NCBI GenBank assembly: GCA_020890855.1
Contig: JAJHPN010000086.1
Location: 1 to 40,297, forward strand
Origin: Candidatus Contendibacter sp.
GTDB lineage: Bacteria > Pseudomonadota > Gammaproteobacteria > Competibacterales > Competibacteraceae
DNA length: 40,297 nt
Direction: 5' to 3'
Shown here: positions 31,959 to 38,313 of the stretch, in pieces
Numbering within the stretch: position 1 is the first letter of the stretch
Layout of the letters: each line of letters opens with the position of its first letter
Program-made: the position numbers and the translations under genes
The notes under the pieces: generated by a model
What the model was told of the DNA's origin: nothing
Database searches by the model: none
Seen by the model: only the letters and a program-made list of their open reading frames with translations

Positions 31959-34900
31959 ATGTCGCCTTTCCTTATCCGATCAGTAACCACTTTCCTCACG
32001 GCGATCTTCTTACTGCTCACGCTCACCGTGCGGGCGGGAGCGTCGGAAAATCCCGCAATTCTTCCGGTTATTGCCAACGAAACCGACGTTCGCCCGCCGG
32101 TTGTGCTCGACGACTTCGAGGATTTGAGCGGGTGGCGGGTGACGACCTCACCCGGCGCCCGGCTGGAGATCGCCCAGGATGCTGGACTGACCGGCCGGGC
32201 GATGCGGCTGGATTTCGAGTTTGAGGATGGGGCCGGCTATGTGGTGGCCCGCAAAGCATTCCCGTTGCGTCTGCCAGGCAATTTCGCCTTTCGCTTCCAG
32301 ATGCGGGGCGATGCGCCGCGCAGCGATGTTGAGTTCAAGCTGATCGATTCCAGGCAGAGCGTCTGGTGGTTCAAGCGTCGGGATTACGACTTTCCCGGCG
32401 ACTGGCAGCCGACCACGATCAAGAAGCGTCATCTCGGTCTGGCGTGGGGGCCGGGCGGGACGATGGATGACGTGGTCATGGTCGAATTTGCCCTGTCCGC
32501 AGGGACGCTGGGCAAGGGGTCAGTGTGGATCGACGATCTGACCTTTGAAGCGCGCGAACCGGCCTCGGACTACCTGTTGACGCCGACGGTTCGCGCCTCG
32601 ACCATGGTTGAGGGGCAGCCGCCGGAAGCGGTGCTGGATGCCGACCCGGCGACCAGCTGGCGCAGTGGGGCGCTGGCCGAGGAGCAATGGCTGTCGCTGG
32701 ATTTTCTCAAATCCCGCGAATACGGTGGGTTGGTGATTGACTGGGATGCTGACGATTACGCCACCGATTATCAGGCGCAGGTTTCGGATGACGGCGAGCG
32801 ATGGCGGACGGTGTACACGGTGCGCGAAGGCAATGGGCGGCGCGATTATCTGTATTTGCACGACGCCGAATCGCGCTATCTACGGTTGAATCTGCGACAC
32901 AGCAGCCGGGGGCGGGGTTACGGCATTGGCCGGGTGCAGGTGCAGTCCTACGAATTTTCCGCTTCACCGAACCGGTTTTTTGAAGCCATCGCCCACGATG
33001 CCCCACGCGGCTATTACCCGCGTTACTTTCAAGGCGAACAAGGTTACTGGACCGTGGTTGGGGCTGGTGGCGGCGACAGCGAGGAAGCGTTATTGAGCGA
33101 GGATGGCGCGCTGGAGGTGAATCGGGGCGGTTTCACCATTGAACCCTTTCTGTTCACGGATGGCCATCTGATCACCTGGGCTGATGTGGAGCCGGCGCAG
33201 AGTCTGGCCGAGGACTACCTGCCCATTCCGACGGTGCGTTGGGAACACCAGAATTTCTGGCTGGGCGTCACCGCCTTTGCCGCCGGCAAACCGGGCGAGT
33301 CAGCGTTGTACGCCCGCTACCGGGTGGAAAATCTCAGCGCCGAAACCCGCCACATCATCCTGTTTCTGACGGTGCGGCCCTTTCAGGTCAACCCGCCGTG
33401 GCAATCGCTGAACATGGTAGGCGGCGTCTCGCCGATCCGCGAGCTGGACTACGCCGATCAGCTGGTCCGAGTGACGCCTTCCGGCAAGCAGATTGCGGTT
33501 TTCAACGCGCCGGATCGTTTCCGCGCCGCCAGCTTCGATCAAGGACTGCTGATCAACAGTCTGGCGGAAGGCAAGCTGCCGGATCGGCCCCGGGTGATTG
33601 ATGACAGTTTCGGCTATGCCTCCGGAGCGCTGGAATACGGCTGGGATTTACGGCCCGGCGAAGCTCGTACGGTTTACCTGCAAATTCCATTTCACGCCGC
33701 TGCGCCCTTCCCCGCGTTTGCCAAGAAGAGAGGAGCCGGGGGCGATGGGGTCCCTGCCGAGACTGACACCGCAGAGCAGGTTGAACGACTGCTGGACAAA
33801 ACCCGGCGCGACTGGGCGGCGCGGCTGGATCGGGTGGGACTGGAACTGCCGCCGGTAGCCCAGCCACTGGCTCACAGCATCAAAAGCAACCTGGCCTACA
33901 TTTTCATCAATCGCGACGGTCCGGCGTTGCAACCCGGCTCCCGCGCCTATGCCCGTTCGTGGATCCGCGACGGCGCATTAACTTCAGCGGCGCTGTTAGG
34001 CATGGGCTACACCGAAGAAGTGCGGCAGTTTCTGCAATGGTACGCGACCTACCAGTTCCCGGATGGCAAGGTGCCGTGCTGCGTCGATACCCGCGGAGCC
34101 GATCCCACGGTGGAGCATGATAGCCACGGCCAGTTGATTTACGCCGTGATGGAGTATTACCGCTACACTCGCGATGTCGGATTTTTGCGCGAGATGTGGC
34201 CGTATGTGGTCAAGGCGGCGGATTATATCGAAACCTTGCGCCAGCAACGCTTGACCGAGACTTACCTGAATCTGGAATCATGCGCGTATTGCGGACTGGT
34301 TCCTGAATCGATCAGCCATGAGGGCTACGCCAACAAGCCGCGTCATTCCTACTGGGACAATTTTTTCATCCTGCGCGGGTTGAAAGATGCGGCGACGATG
34401 GCGGCGATTCTTGGTGAAGAGCAACAGGCCAAACGGTTTGCCGCGATCCGCGACGCCTTCCGCAAGGATTTGTACGCCTCAATCCGGACCACCATGCAAC
34501 TGCGCCACATTGACTACATTCCCGGCGCGGTCGAATTGGGCGATTTTGATCCGACCTCAACCACGGTGGCCCTTGATCCGGGCGGCGAGTTGGGACTGCT
34601 GCCGCAACCAGCGCTGGATCGGACTTTCGAGCGCTACGCCGAATTTTTCCGCAAGCGCCGCGCCGAGCAAACCTGGCGAGCTTATACGCCTTATGAATGG
34701 CGGGTGGTGGGCGCGATGGTCCGGTTGGGATTCCGCGATCTGGCGCTGGAGGCGCTGGCGTTCTTTTTTGAGGGCCAGCGGCCGGCCGCCTGGAATCAGT
34801 GGGCGGAAGTGGTTTGGCGCGATCCCCGGACCCCGCGTTTTATCGGCGACATGCCGCACACCTGGGTGGGTTCCGACTTCATCCGCGCCGCGCGCAGCCT

Positions 34901-35228
34901 GTTCGTTTACGAACGCGAGGCTGATCAGGCGCTGGTCATTGGGGCCGGGATTCCTGCTGCGTGGGTAGAAAACACCGAGGGCGTGACAATCAGGCGGATG
35001 CCGACCTGGCACGGAACCTTGAATTTCCGGATGGCGATGAACGGCCCGGATACGCTGCGAATGCAACTGGCGGGTGATGTCACCGTGCCGCCGGGCCGGA
35101 TTATTCTGCACTCGCCACTGAATCGGCCGATTCGGGCCATGACGGTGAATAGTCAACCGGTGACGACGTTTACCGCGAACACCGCCACCATTGACCAGTT
35201 TCCGGCAGAGGTGGAATTACGGTATTAA
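31959..35228 (+). CDS. Large exported glycoside-hydrolase-like protein with discoidin domain
   Basis: The ATG at 31959 gives 1089 residues with a signal peptide (FLIRSVTTFLTAIFLLLTLT, cleavage near AGA). A TTG at 31875 would extend it without purpose. A carbohydrate-binding-like domain lies at about 40-205 (VVLDDFEDLSGWRVTTSP). An F5/8 type C (discoidin) domain follows at about 215-335 (ADPATSWRSG, QVSDDGERWRTVYTV, YLRLNLRHSSRGRGYGIGRV). The middle holds beta-sandwich parts (about 345-610). An (alpha/alpha)6-barrel-like catalytic domain runs from about 640 to 1000, with YARSWIRDGALTSAALLGMGY, PTVEHDSHGQLIYAVMEYYRY and PRHSYWDNFFILRG. Trp and acidic residues in those motifs resemble six-hairpin glycosidases such as GH15/GH63-like enzymes. 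The substrate is unknown. An unusual Pro/Gly-rich stretch at 33704-33757 may come from an inserted repeat. Confidence 0.83.
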   Translation: MSPFLIRSVTTFLTAIFLLLTLTVRAGASENPAILPVIANETDVRPPVVLDDFEDLSGWRVTTSPGARLEIAQDAGLTGRAMRLDFEFEDGAGYVVARKAFPLRLPGNFAFRFQMRGDAPRSDVEFKLIDSRQSVWWFKRRDYDFPGDWQPTTIKKRHLGLAWGPGGTMDDVVMVEFALSAGTLGKGSVWIDDLTFEAREPASDYLLTPTVRASTMVEGQPPEAVLDADPATSWRSGALAEEQWLSLDFLKSREYGGLVIDWDADDYATDYQAQVSDDGERWRTVYTVREGNGRRDYLYLHDAESRYLRLNLRHSSRGRGYGIGRVQVQSYEFSASPNRFFEAIAHDAPRGYYPRYFQGEQGYWTVVGAGGGDSEEALLSEDGALEVNRGGFTIEPFLFTDGHLITWADVEPAQSLAEDYLPIPTVRWEHQNFWLGVTAFAAGKPGESALYARYRVENLSAETRHIILFLTVRPFQVNPPWQSLNMVGGVSPIRELDYADQLVRVTPSGKQIAVFNAPDRFRAASFDQGLLINSLAEGKLPDRPRVIDDSFGYASGALEYGWDLRPGEARTVYLQIPFHAAAPFPAFAKKRGAGGDGVPAETDTAEQVERLLDKTRRDWAARLDRVGLELPPVAQPLAHSIKSNLAYIFINRDGPALQPGSRAYARSWIRDGALTSAALLGMGYTEEVRQFLQWYATYQFPDGKVPCCVDTRGADPTVEHDSHGQLIYAVMEYYRYTRDVGFLREMWPYVVKAADYIETLRQQRLTETYLNLESCAYCGLVPESISHEGYANKPRHSYWDNFFILRGLKDAATMAAILGEEQQAKRFAAIRDAFRKDLYASIRTTMQLRHIDYIPGAVELGDFDPTSTTVALDPGGELGLLPQPALDRTFERYAEFFRKRRAEQTWRAYTPYEWRVVGAMVRLGFRDLALEALAFFFEGQRPAAWNQWAEVVWRDPRTPRFIGDMPHTWVGSDFIRAARSLFVYEREADQALVIGAGIPAAWVENTEGVTIRRMPTWHGTLNFRMAMNGPDTLRMQLAGDVTVPPGRIILHSPLNRPIRAMTVNSQPVTTFTANTATIDQFPAEVELRY
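33704..33757 (-). repeat. Probable palindromic repeat element embedded in frame in the glycoside-hydrolase gene
   Basis: Read on the - strand, this stretch gives CCCCATCGCCCCCGGCTCCTC, then TTGGCAAA, then GCGGGGAAGGG. That is the same order of motifs as the elements at 38880 and 39221. It encodes PFPAFAKKRGAGGDG, a linker unlike its surroundings. The match was made by eye and is imperfect. Confidence 0.4.
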
Positions 35229-35312
35229 AAAGGCAAAGGAGCGCGCGAAGAGGCGCGATGTTGACGGCGTCCGGTACAATAGCGGCAACTTTTCAGGAGG
35301 GATTGATTGGTC

Positions 35313-36686
35313 ATGCAGCAGCTTTCAGTCGTAATCCTTGCCGCCGGCAAGGGCAAACGGATGGTTTCGGATTTACCCAAGGTTTTGCATTCGGTGGGCG
35401 GCAAACCGTTATTGGCGCGGGTGCTGGCGACGGCGAGTGGTCTGGAAGCCGCAGTCCGGGTTGTCGTGTATGGGCATGGCGGCGACCAGGTTAAAACCGT
35501 GTTGGCCGGTGAGCCAGAGGTGTTGTGGGTCGAGCAGGCCGAGCAGTTAGGCACCGGTCATGCGATAGCGCAGGCGCTGCCGTTACTGGACGATACCGGC
35601 GTTACGCTGGTGCTGTATGGCGATGTGCCGCTCACCCGGCTGGAAACCCTGCAACCGCTGGTCGATCAGGCTCGGCAGGGCAAGCTTGCGCTGCTGACGG
35701 TAGCGCTGGCCGATCCATCCGGTTATGGCCGGATTGTCCGCAATGAGCAGGGCCAGGTGCGGCGAATTGTCGAGGAAAAGGATGCAACGCCGGCAGAACG
35801 CGGCTTGTGCGAGGTTAACACCGGGATTCTGGCGGCGGCCACAACGAAGCTGCGTGGCTGGGTGGCGGAACTGGGTAATGATAACGCGCAGGGTGAATAC
35901 TACCTGACCGATGTGGTGGCGATGGCGGTGCGCGACGGCGTCCTGGTTGAGCCGTTTACAGCAACCGAAGCGGCTGAAGTCCAGGGCGTCAACGATCGCC
36001 GGCAACTGGCGGAACTGGAGCGGTTCTATCAGGCGCGGCAAGTCGGGGCGCTGCTGGATCATGGCGCGACCTTGCTGGACCCGGCGCGGGTCGATGTACG
36101 CGGTCAAGTCACTACCGGCAAGGATGTGGTGATCGATGTCAATGTGATCTTTGAAGGCGTGGTGCAGTTGGGTGATCGAGTGAAGGTTGGAGCATTCTGC
36201 GTCCTCAAGGATGCGGTGATTGGCGATGATGTCGAAATTTTCTCGCATTCACGGATCGAGGGCGCGACGGTCGGCGCCGGATCGCAGCTTGGCCCCTTTG
36301 CCCGGTTGCGGCCCGGTTCGCAATTGGCTGCGGGCGTCCATATTGGCAATTTCGTCGAAACCAAAAAGACGAGTATCGGGCCCGGTTCCAAGGTCAATCA
36401 TCTGACTTACCTGGGTGATGCCGAGATCGGCGCGGGAGTCAACGTCGGAGCGGGCACTATCACCTGCAATTACGACGGAGCGAACAAGCACAAAACCATA
36501 GTGGATGATGGCGCATTTATCGGCTCCAACAGCGCGCTGGTGGCGCCGGTGCGAATTGGCAAGGGCGCAACGGTCGGAGCGGGTTCAGCCGTTGGCCGCG
36601 ACGTGCCGGATGGCGGCTTGTGTCTGACCCGCGCTCCACGCAAGGATGTGAGCAACTGGCAACGACCGGTCAAACCTAAATCCTGA
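35313..36686 (+). CDS. glmU: Bifunctional UDP-GlcNAc pyrophosphorylase / GlcN-1-P acetyltransferase GlmU
   Basis: The protein has 457 residues, the standard length. The N-terminal pyrophosphorylase domain (about 1-228) shows VILAAGKGKRMVSDLPKVLH, EQLGTGHAIAQ, YGDVPL and EVNTGILAA. The C-terminal left-handed beta-helix (about 250-450) shows RLRPGSQLAAGVHIGNFVE, KVNHLTYLGDAEIG and ITCNYDGANKHKT, the acetyl-CoA side. It makes UDP-GlcNAc from GlcN-1-P, acetyl-CoA and UTP for peptidoglycan, lipopolysaccharide and other glycans. A strong Shine-Dalgarno AGGAGG (35295-35300) is 12 bases from the ATG at 35313 but 6 from an in-frame TTG at 35307, so the real start may be that TTG. The gene stands between the glycoside hydrolase gene and gltX, and could supply UDP-GlcNAc to the glycan cluster. 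Confidence 0.96.
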   Translation: MQQLSVVILAAGKGKRMVSDLPKVLHSVGGKPLLARVLATASGLEAAVRVVVYGHGGDQVKTVLAGEPEVLWVEQAEQLGTGHAIAQALPLLDDTGVTLVLYGDVPLTRLETLQPLVDQARQGKLALLTVALADPSGYGRIVRNEQGQVRRIVEEKDATPAERGLCEVNTGILAAATTKLRGWVAELGNDNAQGEYYLTDVVAMAVRDGVLVEPFTATEAAEVQGVNDRRQLAELERFYQARQVGALLDHGATLLDPARVDVRGQVTTGKDVVIDVNVIFEGVVQLGDRVKVGAFCVLKDAVIGDDVEIFSHSRIEGATVGAGSQLGPFARLRPGSQLAAGVHIGNFVETKKTSIGPGSKVNHLTYLGDAEIGAGVNVGAGTITCNYDGANKHKTIVDDGAFIGSNSALVAPVRIGKGATVGAGSAVGRDVPDGGLCLTRAPRKDVSNWQRPVKPKS

Positions 36687-36804
36687 TCCACGGAAAACCC
36701 GGAAAACGCGGAAAGACAAAAAAGCGACGGTGGCCGTGGTAGTTTCCTTTCCCTGTTTCTTTATAGGGCTTCATTTTTCCGCGCTTTCCGCGCCTTCCGT
36801 GGAT
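36686..36804. repeat. Long imperfect inverted repeat between glmU and gltX
   Basis: The left arm 36686-36715 (starting ATCCACGGAA) and the right arm 36775-36804 (ending TTCCGTGGAT) are reverse complements at 25 of 30 positions. They are separated by 59 bases. Both arms are built of CGGAAA/ACGCGGAAA units, a style of dispersed intergenic repeat known in several bacterial groups. It begins within the glmU stop codon and may also terminate transcription. Confidence 0.8.
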
Positions 36805-36845
36805 AAAAGTCTTTTCTTTTTCCGTGAGCGTCGTGGACCAACTTC

Positions 36846-38240
36846 ATGATCAAAACCCGTTTCGCCCCTAGCCCGACCGGTTATCTGCACATCGGCGGCG
36901 CTCGCACCGCGCTGTTTTCCTGGCTGTACGCCCGTCGGCATGGCGGCCCTTTCGTCCTGCGGATCGAGGACACCGATCTGGAACGCTCCACCCCGGAAGC
37001 CGTGAACGCCATTCTGGAAGGCATGGCCTGGCTGGGTCTGGATTATGACGAGGGGCCGTTTTATCAGACCCACCGTTTTGATCGATACCGTGAGGCGCTG
37101 CAACAACTGCTGCAGGACGGCGGCGCTTATTACTGCTATTGCACCCGCGAGGAACTGGACGCCTTGCGTGAGGAGCAGAAAGCGCGGAAGGACAAGCCGC
37201 GTTATGACGGGCGTTACCGCGACTATAACGGGCCGCCGCGTGACGGTGTGGAGCCGGTGGTGCGGTTCCGTAATCCGCTCAATGGCGAGGTGGTGGTCGA
37301 TGATCTGATCCATGGTCGCATCGTGTTTCAGAATGCCGAACTTGATGACCTGATTATTGCCCGCGCTGACGGGACGCCGACTTACAATTTTTGCGTGGTG
37401 GTGGATGACATGGATATGGGCGTCACCCATGTCATTCGCGGCGATGATCACCTCAATAACACGCCGCGCCAGATCAACATTCTTAAAGCGCTGGGCGCCC
37501 CGGTTCCCCAGTACGGTCATGTGCCGATGATTCTGGCTCCGAACGGCCAGAAGCTATCGAAACGGACGGGCGCGGCCAGCGTGATGGAATACCGCGATCT
37601 GGGTTATCTGCCGGAAGCAGTGCTGAATTATCTGGTGCGGCTCGGCTGGTCGCATGGCGATCAGGAAGTCTTTTCCCTGGACGAGATGAGCGAGTTATTC
37701 GATCTGGCCGATTGCAACAAAGCGCCGTCGGCGATCAACCCGTCCAAGCTAATCTGGCTGAACAAGCACTATATGAAGACCTTGGACCCGGTCCATGTCG
37801 CCCGCCATTTGAGCTGGCATATCGGGCAACTGGGCATCGATCCCAGCACCGGGCCACATTTAACCGAGGTGGTCAGCGCCTTCGTCGACCGTTTCGACAC
37901 GCTCAAGGATTTGGCGCAAGCCGCCGCCTTTCTGTACCGTGAGTTTGAAAGTTATGACGAGAAAGCCGCTGGCAAGCACCTGATTGCCGCCGCGCGCGCG
38001 CCGCTGCATCAATTACGCGAGGCGATCGCGGCCTTGCCGGAGTGGCGAGCGGGACCGATTCACCAGGCCATTAAACAGGTTGCCGAAGCAGGCGGTTTGG
38101 CGCTGGGCAAGGTCGCCCAACCGCTGCGGGTGGCGGTCACGGGCGCCGCCGTGTCGCCGCCTATTGATGTCACCCTGGAACTGTTGGGGCGGGCGAAAAC
38201 GCTGGCGCGGATCGACCGGGCGCTGGTGCGGATCGGTTAA
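36846..38240 (+). CDS. gltX: Glutamyl-tRNA synthetase
   Basis: The protein has 464 residues, the normal bacterial length. The N-terminal Rossmann part has [18 protein letters not shown] with the HIGH-like motif at residues 16-19. An anticodon-facing GEDT-like loop appears as [11 protein letters not shown]. The second class I signature is [14 protein letters not shown] (KMSKS-type, about 237-241). The C-terminal helical anticodon-binding part holds [18 protein letters not shown] and the closing ALVRIG. The enzyme charges tRNA-Glu with glutamate using ATP. A Cys pair (YYCYC, about 97-101) is kept, but the later Cys/His of the E. coli zinc site is not visible in the [17 protein letters not shown] stretch. 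Zinc binding is therefore doubtful. The ribosome-binding site is weak. Confidence 0.96.
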   Translation: MIKTRFAPSPTGYLHIGGARTALFSWLYARRHGGPFVLRIEDTDLERSTPEAVNAILEGMAWLGLDYDEGPFYQTHRFDRYREALQQLLQDGGAYYCYCTREELDALREEQKARKDKPRYDGRYRDYNGPPRDGVEPVVRFRNPLNGEVVVDDLIHGRIVFQNAELDDLIIARADGTPTYNFCVVVDDMDMGVTHVIRGDDHLNNTPRQINILKALGAPVPQYGHVPMILAPNGQKLSKRTGAASVMEYRDLGYLPEAVLNYLVRLGWSHGDQEVFSLDEMSELFDLADCNKAPSAINPSKLIWLNKHYMKTLDPVHVARHLSWHIGQLGIDPSTGPHLTEVVSAFVDRFDTLKDLAQAAAFLYREFESYDEKAAGKHLIAAARAPLHQLREAIAALPEWRAGPIHQAIKQVAEAGGLALGKVAQPLRVAVTGAAVSPPIDVTLELLGRAKTLARIDRALVRIG

Positions 38241-38313
38241 ACCCGGAACCTCGGCGCGGCGTGACTACACTTTAAGATTCAAGGGAAACCCCTCTCTCGC
38301 CCGGAGCTTCGCC

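Noticed and set aside
35261-35280. TTGACG followed by TACAAT as a glmU promoter
   Set aside because: The spacer is only eight bases, too short for a sigma70 promoter. TACAAT alone could be a -10 box but has no good -35.
36771-37520. 249-residue open frame on the - strand opposite gltX
   Set aside because: Antisense to an unmistakable GluRS. Its LLSTEGAESAEK-like end comes from translating the inverted repeat between glmU and gltX.
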